A program made the position numbers and the translations under genes. A stretch of 6,307 nucleotides of DNA from an uncultured Oscillospiraceae bacterium. GTDB lineage: Bacteria; Bacillota; Clostridia; Oscillospirales; Oscillospiraceae. Within the stretch, counting starts at the first letter, position 1, and the number at the start of each line of letters is the position of its first letter. Below the pieces are notes generated by a model. It was given only the letters and a program-made list of their open reading frames with translations, was not told the origin of the DNA and did not search any database. Below are positions 1-6,109 of the stretch, in pieces. The DNA lies in NCBI GenBank assembly GCA_900752285.1, contig CAADUW010000252.1, positions 1 to 6,307 of the forward strand, written 5' to 3'.

Positions 1-256
1 CCAGAGGGGAAGCCGAGGGCGTTTCGCACCGTTCCTGTCAATTCGCAATGGACTCCGGTTCCGGTTTCTTTTTGCGGGGCGGGGGCTGACCGGTGCGGTT
101 TATTCTCCGCCGGAAATGCAGGTTTCCGTTGCTTCCGGGCGGGGAAAATGGGGGCAAAAGGGGGCTTTGTGGGATGTTCACAATCCTGCCCATGAAAATT
201 TTGCAATGTTTTACAGGAAAAAATGCATTTTTCGACACAGAGACCGTTTTCTACAC
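1..256. other. Upstream intergenic region, no supported gene
   Basis: I see no convincing gene here. Plus frame 1 is open from the window edge to a TGA at 193-195, but the translation is rich in Gly, Cys and Arg, has no recognisable motif and does not look like the end of a protein. The minus strand holds a 66-codon open frame (38-238) whose product is Pro/Arg/Lys-rich low-complexity sequence with no family resemblance. The stretch is GC-rich up to about 180 and then becomes AT-rich towards the promoter. It contains a G-run cluster (137-173) and a short AAAAATGCATTTTT palindrome (219-232). Confidence 0.6.
137..173 (+). other. G-run cluster fitting a G-quadruplex motif
   Basis: Five G-runs lie in series: GGG 137-139, GGGG 141-144, GGGGG 150-154, GGGGG 160-164 and GGG 171-173, with spacers of 1, 5, 5 and 6 bases. 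This satisfies the usual G3+N1-7 quadruplex pattern with one spare run. It lies about 85 bases upstream of the predicted -35 element. Any regulatory role is inference. Confidence 0.45.
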
Positions 257-293
257 TTGATTTGTTTTGCAATTTAGGGTAAAATAGTATAAT
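257..293 (+). promoter_or_regulatory. Predicted sigma-A-type promoter of the opp operon
   Basis: TTGATT at 257-262 is separated by exactly 17 bases from TAAAAT at 280-285, a good housekeeping promoter match (4/6 and 5/6). A perfect TATAAT at 288-293 overlaps downstream, but its best -35 partner is weaker (TTGCAA at 267-272, 15-base spacing). The region is a distinct AT-rich island. Transcription would start near 291-301, leaving a leader of about 55-65 bases before oppB. This is the only promoter-like site I find ahead of the gene cluster. Confidence 0.65.
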
Positions 294-300
294 TATTACG

Positions 301-338
301 GGCTGCGGATTTCACCCCGGTTTGGGCTTTCCGCAGCC
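301..338 (+). promoter_or_regulatory. 5' leader hairpin
   Basis: GGCTGCGGA (301-309) pairs perfectly with TCCGCAGCC (330-338), enclosing a 20-base loop that may form a small CCC/GGG inner stem. If transcription starts from the TATAAT box, this stem sits at or almost at the 5' end of the mRNA. No U-tract follows, so it is not an intrinsic terminator. It ends six bases before the oppB ribosome binding site. A 5' stabilising hairpin is the simplest reading, but this is inferred. Confidence 0.5.
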
Positions 339-343
339 GGCGA

Positions 344-350
344 AAGGGAG
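344..350 (+). promoter_or_regulatory. Ribosome binding site of oppB
   Basis: AAGGGAG lies six bases before the ATG at 357 and fixes that start. It lies just outside the leader hairpin and so stays accessible when the hairpin forms. Confidence 0.7.
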
Positions 351-356
351 TATACC

Positions 357-1385
357 ATGGGAAAATACATCGTCAAGCGACTGGCCTACATGGTCGTTGT
401 CGCACTGATCCTCTCCCTTCTGATGTTCCTTGTCTACACCATGATCCCCTATGACCGCGCGGTGGTGGAAGTGGATGCTTACAAGGCCAGTCTGAAGAAC
501 AATCCCAATGCAGGCGAGCTCTACGAAAAGAAACTGGCAGAGAAGCGCCATGAATTGGGCACGGATCAGAATATTTTTGTCCGCTATCTGGGATGGATCG
601 GCCTTGCCCCCATCAACGGCAAGTATCAGGGCATCCTGCAGGGCGACTTCGGATACAGCTACAAGTATTCCCGGCCCGCCATTGACGTCCTGAAGATCCC
701 CATGAAGAACACCGTCTTCATCAATATTTTTGCCACCATTCTGGGCCTCGGCATTACCATTCCCCTGGGTATCTTCTGCGCCGTCCATCGGGGCAGCAAG
801 CGGGATACGGCGGTGCAGGTGGGTACCATCGTCGGTTACTCCATCCCCGTCTTTATTACGTCTATCGTGTTCATCTGGCTCTTCGCCATTATTCTGCGGT
901 GGTTCCCGGTGTCCGGTATGAAAACCCCCGGCTCCAACTACACCGGCATGAAGAAGTTCTGGGATGAACTGTACTATATGTGCCTGCCCCTGATCGTCAT
1001 GACCTTCACCTCTCTGGGCGGCATGACCCGGTATGTCCGGGCCTCCATGAGTGAAGCCCTGAGCCTCGACTGCATCCGCACCGCCAGAGCCAAGGGCCTG
1101 AAGGAAAAGACCGTCATTTATTCCCATGCCTTCCGGAACGCCCTGATCCCCATCATCACCCTGGTCATCGGCTGGTTCATCGGTATCTTCTCCGGCTCCG
1201 TGGTCGTGGAAAATATCTTCGGCCTGAACGGCGTCGGCAAGCTCTACATCAGTGCTCTGACCGACAAGGACTTTGAGGTCGTGCTGCTGCTGCAGATGTT
1301 CTACGTCATCATTTCCCTGCTGGGCAACCTGGTCATCGACATTGCCTACGGCATCGCCGATCCCCGGGTCCGGGTCAATAAGTAA
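357..1385 (+). CDS. oppB: Peptide ABC transporter permease, OppB/DppB type
   Basis: This is the first of two membrane subunits of an oligopeptide/dipeptide importer; with OppC it would form the translocation channel. The 342-residue product has a basic N-terminus, TM1 at about 9-30, then five more membrane segments near 118-140, 153-182, 205-222, 262-284 and 306-331. The cytoplasmic EAA loop that docks the ATPases is clear at about 233-265, with an RTARAKGL core followed by HAFRNALIPI. GDFGYSYKYSRP (97-107) before TM2 is typical of the OppB branch. The extracytoplasmic loop 1 (about 31-117) is charged and looks about 20 residues longer than in E. coli OppB as I recall it. The ATG is preceded by AAGGGAG. 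The stop is followed 16 bases later by oppC. Opp and Dpp cannot be separated by sequence reading alone, so the substrate class (peptides) is a family-level call. Confidence 0.93.
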   Translation: MGKYIVKRLAYMVVVALILSLLMFLVYTMIPYDRAVVEVDAYKASLKNNPNAGELYEKKLAEKRHELGTDQNIFVRYLGWIGLAPINGKYQGILQGDFGYSYKYSRPAIDVLKIPMKNTVFINIFATILGLGITIPLGIFCAVHRGSKRDTAVQVGTIVGYSIPVFITSIVFIWLFAIILRWFPVSGMKTPGSNYTGMKKFWDELYYMCLPLIVMTFTSLGGMTRYVRASMSEALSLDCIRTARAKGLKEKTVIYSHAFRNALIPIITLVIGWFIGIFSGSVVVENIFGLNGVGKLYISALTDKDFEVVLLLQMFYVIISLLGNLVIDIAYGIADPRVRVNK

Positions 1386-1397
1386 AGGAGGAGGGAG
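1386..1397 (+). promoter_or_regulatory. Ribosome binding site of oppC, sets its start
   Basis: AGGAGG at 1386-1391 and GGGAG at 1393-1397 lie immediately after the oppB stop (1383-1385) and precede the ATG at 1402. This supports translation from 1402 rather than from the in-frame ATG at 1273, which lies inside oppB and has no such site. Confidence 0.75.
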
Positions 1398-1401
1398 AAT
1401 T

Positions 1402-3345
1402 ATGAGCAAACAGAATACTTCCTCCAAGGGCTTTGCCCCCTGGCGCTGGCTGAAGCGGATGTTCATGGGTGCTTCCAAGGAGTACACCCTTGCCGACGAG
1501 CGCTTTGACAGCCCCGGAAAGCTGGCGGTCAAGCGGTTCTTCCGGACCCCGCTGGCAGTTATCGCGCTGGTGATCCTCATCGGCATGTTCCTCTTCGTTT
1601 TCATCGGACCCGTCTTTGCTCCCGTTGACCTGACCGAAACCGGCAGCGAAATGCTCCACGTAAACGTGAAGCCCACCATGAGCCTCATGAAGCTGCCCGG
1701 CGACATGAAGGACGGCGCGGTGGATATTTCCTCCCGGGGCACCTTCACCATCGGCGTCAGCACCGACGGCAATATTTACACCTGGGGCTACTACACCCCC
1801 ACCAAGGATCCCAGGCTGAACCCTCTGCACATTCCGGACGAGGTGAAGAACAGCAAGATCGCCCACGTGGCAGCGGGTACCGACCATGCCGTCGCCATTT
1901 CCGAGGACGGTCACGTCTACGCCTGGGGCGCCTATGACAACGGCCAGTACGGCTGGGACGGCTCCATGATCGCTTCCGCCCGGAAGCAGCCCGAGGAGCT
2001 GATGGGCGACAACACCATCGACGCCTCTCAGGTCCGTCAGCTGGTAGCCGGCAACCAGGTCACCGCCATCCTCATGGAGGACGGCACCATCTACGCCTGG
2101 GGCAACGACGGTCTGAATGCCACCAACCTCTCCTCCATCATCAAGCACGGCAAGAAGGAGAGCAAGCTCGTGAAGCTGGCCTTCACCAACGACGGCCTGT
2201 ACGGCATTGACGAGGCGGGCAACTTCGTTCCCGGCAAGAGCACCAAGTTCAACACCATCACCATTCAGGATGAAAACGGCAGCAAGAAGGTCGTGGACAT
2301 CTTCGAGTATATCGGCAATCGTAAGGTCGTGGACATTGCGGCCACCGGCGGCGCCATTGCCCTCGTTACCGATGACGGTGAGCTGATCGTCGCGGGCATG
2401 AAGGAAGCCGCTCCCGTGATTCCCGAGGGCGACAAGATCCTCCACGTGTCCGGCGGCACCCGGCACTTCACGCTGGTCACTGAGCAGGGCAGAGTCTACG
2501 CCTGGGGCCAGAACTACCGGAAGCAGTGCGAGGTTCCCGCGGCTCTGCAGGAAGCGGGCGCCGTGGACACCGTGTTCTCCAGCGGCTTCCAGAACTACGC
2601 CTTCAAGGACGGCAAGTTCGTAGAGGCCTGGGGCCTGAAGGGCTACGCCTTCGGTACCGACGATATGGGCCGTGACGTGTTCAACCGTCTGATGAACGGC
2701 GGCAAGATGACCATGACCATCGGCGCCGTTGCCGTTATCGTCTCCACCATCATCGGTATCATCGTGGGCTGTATCTCCGGCTACTTCGGCGGCTGGGTGG
2801 ATATCCTGCTGATGCGGATCACCGAGATCGTGGGCGCCATTCCCTTCCTGCCCTTCGCACTGGTCCTTTCCGCGATCCTCCAGTCCTCCGACCTGCATGA
2901 AAATACCCGGATCTTCATCATCATGCTGATTCTGGGCCTGCTGAGCTGGACGGGACTTGCCAAGCTGATTCGCGGTCAGATCCTTGCCGAGCGGGAAAAG
3001 GAGTTCGTCACCGCCGCCCGTTCCATGGGCGTCAAGGAAGGCCGGATCGCCTTCAAGCACATCCTGCCCAATGTCATTTCCGTCATTCTGGTCTCCGTGA
3101 CTCTGGACTTTGCCGGCTGCATGCTGACCGAATCCAGCCTGTCCTATCTGGGCTTCGGCGTCCAGCTGCCCCGTCCTACCTGGGGCAACATGCTTGACGG
3201 CTCCCGGAACGCTCTCGTCATTCAGTCCTACTGGTGGCGCTGGGTATTCCCCGCTCTGTTCCTTTCCATTGTCGTCATCTGCATCAACATCATCGGCGAC
3301 ACCCTGCGGGAAGTCCTCGATCCCAAATCGGAGGTGGATAAATAA
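1402..3345 (+). CDS. oppC: Peptide ABC transporter permease OppC with inserted RCC1-like beta-propeller
   Basis: This is the second channel subunit of the importer, 647 residues against about 300 for ordinary OppC/DppC. The family parts are intact: a basic cytoplasmic N-terminus; TM1 at about 51-73 ending in VFAPVDLTE; the conserved GTDDMGRD motif (418-425); five further membrane segments near 435-462, 468-495, 503-522, 555-580 and 612-634; and the EAA loop (about 530-557, EFVTAARSMGV then HILPN). Between TM1 and GTDDMGRD lie about 330 extra residues with repeated DG-x(2)-YAWG motifs, typical of RCC1 blades. Seven blades can be counted, enough for a closed propeller. With the N-terminus inside, this loop faces outside the cell, beside the site where a substrate-binding protein would dock. 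Both halves of the permease flank the insert in one uninterrupted frame with even codon use, so it is neither a frameshift nor an obvious assembly join. It ends by overlapping oppD by one base (TAATG). The permease assignment is firm; the role of the propeller is unknown. Confidence 0.92.
   Translation: MSKQNTSSKGFAPWRWLKRMFMGASKEYTLADERFDSPGKLAVKRFFRTPLAVIALVILIGMFLFVFIGPVFAPVDLTETGSEMLHVNVKPTMSLMKLPGDMKDGAVDISSRGTFTIGVSTDGNIYTWGYYTPTKDPRLNPLHIPDEVKNSKIAHVAAGTDHAVAISEDGHVYAWGAYDNGQYGWDGSMIASARKQPEELMGDNTIDASQVRQLVAGNQVTAILMEDGTIYAWGNDGLNATNLSSIIKHGKKESKLVKLAFTNDGLYGIDEAGNFVPGKSTKFNTITIQDENGSKKVVDIFEYIGNRKVVDIAATGGAIALVTDDGELIVAGMKEAAPVIPEGDKILHVSGGTRHFTLVTEQGRVYAWGQNYRKQCEVPAALQEAGAVDTVFSSGFQNYAFKDGKFVEAWGLKGYAFGTDDMGRDVFNRLMNGGKMTMTIGAVAVIVSTIIGIIVGCISGYFGGWVDILLMRITEIVGAIPFLPFALVLSAILQSSDLHENTRIFIIMLILGLLSWTGLAKLIRGQILAEREKEFVTAARSMGVKEGRIAFKHILPNVISVILVSVTLDFAGCMLTESSLSYLGFGVQLPRPTWGNMLDGSRNALVIQSYWWRWVFPALFLSIVVICINIIGDTLREVLDPKSEVDK
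1657..2637 (+). other. Seven-bladed RCC1-like propeller domain inside OppC
   Basis: This is the domain encoded by about residues 86-412 of OppC. Blades can be aligned by eye at about 110-130 (IYTWG), 152-184 (VYAWG at 172-176), 210-236 (IYAWG at 230-234), 255-278 (degenerate), 308-332 (degenerate, ELIVAG), 345-379 (VYAWG at 365-369) and 387-411 (VEAWG). Each blade follows the order hydrophobic strand, Gly-x(2)-His/Thr-like turn, strand, DG turn and YAWG strand. Five blades keep the Trp-Gly; the fourth and fifth have lost it. The only cysteine is at 376. Bacterial RCC1 repeats usually mediate protein or surface contacts, but they are usually not found inside a permease loop. Confidence 0.8.
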
Positions 3346-4373
3346 TGGCAGATATGAATAAGCCTCTGCTGGAGGTCAAGAACCTCAAGACCTTCTTCAA
3401 GACCCGGAACGGCATTGTCAAGGCCGTTAACGACGTTTCCTATTCCATTTATCCCGGCAAGACCCTGGGTATCGTGGGTGAGTCCGGTTCCGGCAAGTCC
3501 GTTTCCGCCATGAGCGTGCTGCGGCTGCTGGACGCCAACGGCTATATCGCCGGAGGCACCGTGACCTTTGACGGACAGGACCTGTCCAAGGTCACTACCG
3601 AACAGATGTACCACATCCGGGGCAACCGGATCTCCGTGATCTTCCAGGAGCCCATGACCAGCCTGAACCCGGTGTTCAGCGTGAAGAAGCAGCTCTCCGA
3701 GCCCTTCATCATCCATCAGGGAATGAGCAGGAAGGAAGCTGCCGCCAAGTGCATCGAAATGCTGAAGGCGGTGCAGATCCCCAACCCCGAGGCAGTCGCC
3801 AAACAGTATCCCCACCAGCTGTCCGGCGGTATGCGGCAGCGCGTCATGATCGCCATGGCCCTTGCCTGTAAGCCCGACATTCTGATCGCCGATGAGCCTA
3901 CCACCGCTCTGGACGTGACCATTCAGGCGCAGATCCTGCGGCTGATGAACGACCTGCAGAAGGAAAACGGCACCTCCATCATGTTCATCACCCACGATCT
4001 GGGCGTCATCAACGAAATGGCCGACGATGTGGTGGTCATGTACTGCGGTCAGGTGGTGGAGCAGGCTCCCGCCCGGGTAATCTTCACCGACTGTAAGCAG
4101 TCCCACCCCTACACCGAGGGCCTGATGTACTCCATCCCCCGGCTGAACGACGATCGGAAGAAGCTGGACCCCATCCCCGGCGTCGTGCCGCATCCGCTGG
4201 ACCTGCCCAAGGGCTGCAAGTTCGCCCCCCGGTGCAAGTACTGCACCCAGAAGTGCATTGATGCCGAGCCTGAGCTGAAACAGGTGGCAGAGGGACAGTT
4301 CGTCCGCTGCTTCTACCCCGACAAGGAAGAAAGGAGAAGTGCTGAGCATGGAAAAATTGTTGTCCATTACTAA
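3345..4373 (+). CDS. oppD: Peptide ABC transporter ATPase, OppD/DppD type
   Basis: This is one of the two cytoplasmic ATP-hydrolysing subunits that drive the importer. The 342-residue product is of normal family length and has every catalytic motif: Walker A GESGSGKS (45-52), Q-loop FQEPMTSLNP with Gln101, signature LSGGMRQR (159-166), Walker B ILIADEP with Asp183 and Glu184, D-loop TALD (187-190) and H-loop His217. The oligopeptide-family C-terminal extension starts at HPYTEG (254) and carries Cys291, Cys297, Cys304 and Cys322 with spacing x5, x6 and x17. That pattern is linked to a [4Fe-4S] cluster in Opp/Dpp ATPases. An extra Cys300 lies between. Its ATG overlaps the oppC stop (TAATG) and follows GGAGGTG at 3330-3336, so it is translationally coupled. 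Its last 26 bases overlap oppF. Confidence 0.94.
   Translation: MADMNKPLLEVKNLKTFFKTRNGIVKAVNDVSYSIYPGKTLGIVGESGSGKSVSAMSVLRLLDANGYIAGGTVTFDGQDLSKVTTEQMYHIRGNRISVIFQEPMTSLNPVFSVKKQLSEPFIIHQGMSRKEAAAKCIEMLKAVQIPNPEAVAKQYPHQLSGGMRQRVMIAMALACKPDILIADEPTTALDVTIQAQILRLMNDLQKENGTSIMFITHDLGVINEMADDVVVMYCGQVVEQAPARVIFTDCKQSHPYTEGLMYSIPRLNDDRKKLDPIPGVVPHPLDLPKGCKFAPRCKYCTQKCIDAEPELKQVAEGQFVRCFYPDKEERRSAEHGKIVVHY
4331..4336 (+). promoter_or_regulatory. Ribosome binding site of oppF, sets its start
   Basis: AAGGAG lies inside the end of oppD. It is 11 bases before the ATG at 4348, but only two bases before the alternative in-frame GTG at 4339. The GTG is therefore too close, and the ATG is preferred. 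Confidence 0.6.
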
Positions 4374-5934
4374 TCTGAAAAAGTATTTCCCCGTTGCCAA
4401 GTCTTCCTTATTCGCAAAGCAGATGTATGTCCGGGCAAATGAGGACATTACCATTGATATTTACAAGGGCGAGACACTGGGCCTCGTAGGCGAGTCCGGC
4501 TGCGGCAAGTCTACGCTGGGCCGCGTGCTCCTGCAGCTGTACGAACAGACTGCCGGCAGCACCATGTACTACGGCCGTACCCTCGACACCGTGGCCCCCG
4601 AGTACGTGCTGGATACCCTGAAAAACGCCGAAAAGTACGTGGCACACTACCACAAGGCAGTGGCCCACGCCGAGGAACTGGCAAAGAAGTGCGACGCGCT
4701 GGGCGACAAGGCAACCTTCTTTGACATTCAGGATAAGAATCTGGCCGCCTGCGACGCCAAGACCGCGCTGGACTACGCCGCCAAGATCCTGGGCGGCTTC
4801 ATGGTGAAGGATACCGTCAAGGGCGCCGAGCTGCTGATGAACCGGTATCGCCACGCCTTCCGGGCTGCCGCCCTGCAAACCCAGATCGACGAGCACCATG
4901 TGGAGATCGAAATGCTGGAGGGCGTTGCCGAGGACGAGCCGAAGAAGGCTGCCTCCTGCGAGAAGAAAATTCAGGCGCATCAGGCGAAGATCAACGAGCT
5001 GGAGACCCTGCACAGCTCTGCCGTTGCCGCGACTGAGGAAGCCGAGAAGGTGCTTGCCGCCGAACGGGCCAAACATGCGGACGACGAAGAGTTCCAGAAG
5101 TATGAGGCCATGCTGGATGACGGCGTGGACCTGAAGCGTCTGAAGTACAAGGAAATGCGTCTGCTGCGGAAGGACCTGCAGATCATCTTCCAGGATCCCT
5201 ACTCCTCCCTGAACCCCCGGATGACCGTGGGTCAGATCATCGAGGAAGGCCTTGTGACCCACAAGTTCTTCAAGCGGGGCTCCAAGCGCATGAAGCCCTA
5301 TGTGTTCGAGACCATGAACAAGTGCGGTCTGCAGAACTATATGTACAACCGTTATCCCCACCAGTTCTCCGGCGGTCAGCGGCAGCGTATCTGCATCGCC
5401 CGTTCCCTCGCCGTGAAGCCCAAGTTCGTGGTGTGTGACGAGTGCGTGTCCGCTCTGGACGTGTCCATTCAGTCCCAGATCATCAACCTGCTGCAGGAAC
5501 TGAAGGAGAAGGACGGTCTGACTTACCTGTTCATTTCCCACAACCTGTCCGTTGTCCGGTACATTTCCGACCGGATCGGCGTCATGTATCTGGGCAATCT
5601 GGTGGAGGTCGCCGCGACCGACGAGATCTTTGCCGATCCCCGGCACCCCTATACCGTGGCCCTGCTGTCCTCCATCCCCACTACGGACCCGGACAGTCTG
5701 ACCAAGGAGCGGATCATTCTGGAGGGCAACATCCCCAGCCCCATCAAGCCCCCCGATGGCTGCAAGTTCCACACCCGGTGCTATATGGCCTGCGACAAGT
5801 GCAAGCGGGTACCGCCTGAGCTTCGGGAGATCAAGCCCGGCCACTTTGTAGCCTGCCACTTCGCCGATCAGCGGAAGATCGATGAGAACGGCAACTACCT
5901 GTTCGACATCAAGACCGCCACCAATCAGAGATAA
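4348..5934 (+). CDS. oppF: Peptide ABC transporter ATPase OppF with long helical insertion
   Basis: This is the second ATPase subunit, partner of OppD. From the ATG at 4348 it is 528 residues, against roughly 310-350 for usual OppF/DppF. Catalytic motifs are complete: Walker A GESGCGKS (48-55), Q-loop [13 protein letters not shown] with Gln282, signature FSGGQRQR (340-347), Walker B FVVCDE with Asp364 and Glu365, D-loop SALD (368-371), H-loop His398 and HPYT (433). The C-terminal Cys472, Cys478, Cys485 and Cys503 repeat the OppD spacing (x5, x6, x17), and Cys482 is again an additional cysteine. Walker A and the Q-loop are 228 residues apart, compared with 50 in the neighbouring OppD, because about 180 residues are inserted after MYYGRTL. 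Walker B is followed by CVSALD, not the usual P-T/V-SALD. The gene overlaps oppD by 26 bases and its stop overlaps the next small gene. Confidence 0.93.
   Translation: MEKLLSITNLKKYFPVAKSSLFAKQMYVRANEDITIDIYKGETLGLVGESGCGKSTLGRVLLQLYEQTAGSTMYYGRTLDTVAPEYVLDTLKNAEKYVAHYHKAVAHAEELAKKCDALGDKATFFDIQDKNLAACDAKTALDYAAKILGGFMVKDTVKGAELLMNRYRHAFRAAALQTQIDEHHVEIEMLEGVAEDEPKKAASCEKKIQAHQAKINELETLHSSAVAATEEAEKVLAAERAKHADDEEFQKYEAMLDDGVDLKRLKYKEMRLLRKDLQIIFQDPYSSLNPRMTVGQIIEEGLVTHKFFKRGSKRMKPYVFETMNKCGLQNYMYNRYPHQFSGGQRQRICIARSLAVKPKFVVCDECVSALDVSIQSQIINLLQELKEKDGLTYLFISHNLSVVRYISDRIGVMYLGNLVEVAATDEIFADPRHPYTVALLSSIPTTDPDSLTKERIILEGNIPSPIKPPDGCKFHTRCYMACDKCKRVPPELREIKPGHFVACHFADQRKIDENGNYLFDIKTATNQR
4582..5127 (+). 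other. Helical/coiled-coil insertion domain inside OppF
   Basis: Residues about 79-260 of OppF have no counterpart in ordinary OppF. The first part (80-170) reads as amphipathic helices ([20 protein letters not shown], then [12 protein letters not shown]). The second part (about 173-255) is a strongly charged Glu/Lys/Ala run with heptad-like hydrophobic spacing, such as [19 protein letters not shown], suggesting an antiparallel coiled coil broken near AEDEPKKA. It re-enters the ATPase fold at [20 protein letters not shown]. The position is in the beta-subdomain next to the Q-loop, so it could project from the cytoplasmic ATPase face. Confidence 0.75.
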
Positions 5935-6104
5935 TGCTGAAACCGAAAAAGCTTGACCCGGAAAAGGAAGCGGAGCTTCAGAAGGAGCCTAAAGAAAAGG
6001 GCGACCTGCCCGCCATGCTGCTGGCTGCCTTCCTGAACCTCTTCCTCCCGGCCCTTGCCGTCCTGCTGGTATTCGCGGGACTGATCTGGCTGGTTGTAAG
6101 GTAA
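5934..6104 (+). CDS. Small single-span membrane protein, last gene of the opp operon
   Basis: This 56-residue open frame starts at an ATG overlapping the oppF stop (TAATG), the same coupling used at the oppC-oppD junction, and ends six bases before a hairpin. Residues 1-24 are extremely charged, with seven Lys and seven Asp/Glu ([20 protein letters not shown] at the start). Residues 27-55 form one long hydrophobic span, roughly MLLAAFLNLFLPALAVLLV followed by FAGLIWLVV, with a terminal Arg. There is no clear Shine-Dalgarno sequence, so it probably depends on ribosomes finishing oppF. Codon use matches the operon. I do not recognise the family. Its place suggests an accessory or assembly subunit of the transporter, but that is inference from position only. 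Confidence 0.7.
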   Translation: MLKPKKLDPEKEAELQKEPKEKGDLPAMLLAAFLNLFLPALAVLLVFAGLIWLVVR

Positions 6105-6109
6105 TGAAA

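Noticed and set aside
38..238. Minus-strand 66-codon open frame upstream of the operon
   Set aside because: Low-complexity Pro/Arg/Lys sequence read from GC-rich intergenic DNA, with no recognised family or start signal.
271..285. CodY-like box over the -10 region
   Set aside because: AATTTAGGGTAAAAT differs from the AATTTTCNGAAAATT consensus at about five positions, no better than chance in AT-rich DNA, although CodY does control peptide importers in some Firmicutes.
294..356. Riboswitch or T-box in the leader
   Set aside because: The predicted leader is only about 60 bases with a single hairpin, too short for either, and it has no terminator or antiterminator pair.
1273..1401. Upstream in-frame ATG as oppC start
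   Set aside because: It would add 43 residues read out of frame from inside oppB (MRSCCCCRCS-like sequence). The ATG at 1402 has a strong ribosome binding site and gives a normal OppC N-terminus.
312..1772. Long minus-strand open frame (486 codons) opposite oppB
   Set aside because: It mirrors a conserved permease gene; its product is His/Asp/Gly-rich with no family features, as expected from the reverse strand of GC-rich coding DNA.
1657..2637. Propeller insert as an assembly chimera or a recent foreign acquisition
   Set aside because: The frame is continuous, codon use matches the flanking permease, and the insert sits exactly at a loop junction, which argues for a genuine evolved domain.
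1375..3060. Long minus-strand open frame (561 codons) opposite oppC
   Set aside because: It is antisense to well-recognised permease and propeller motifs; the product is low-complexity Gly/Asp/His/Val sequence.
4339..4347. GTG at 4339 as oppF start
   Set aside because: It is only two bases from the AAGGAG site; the ATG at 4348 has workable spacing and matches where OppF proteins usually begin.
3228..4454. Minus-strand open frame opposite oppD
   Set aside because: Antisense shadow of a gene with complete ATPase motifs; no recognisable domain of its own.
4408..5859. Minus-strand open frame (483 codons) opposite oppF
   Set aside because: Antisense shadow spanning the same extent as oppF, with no motifs and no ribosome binding site of note.
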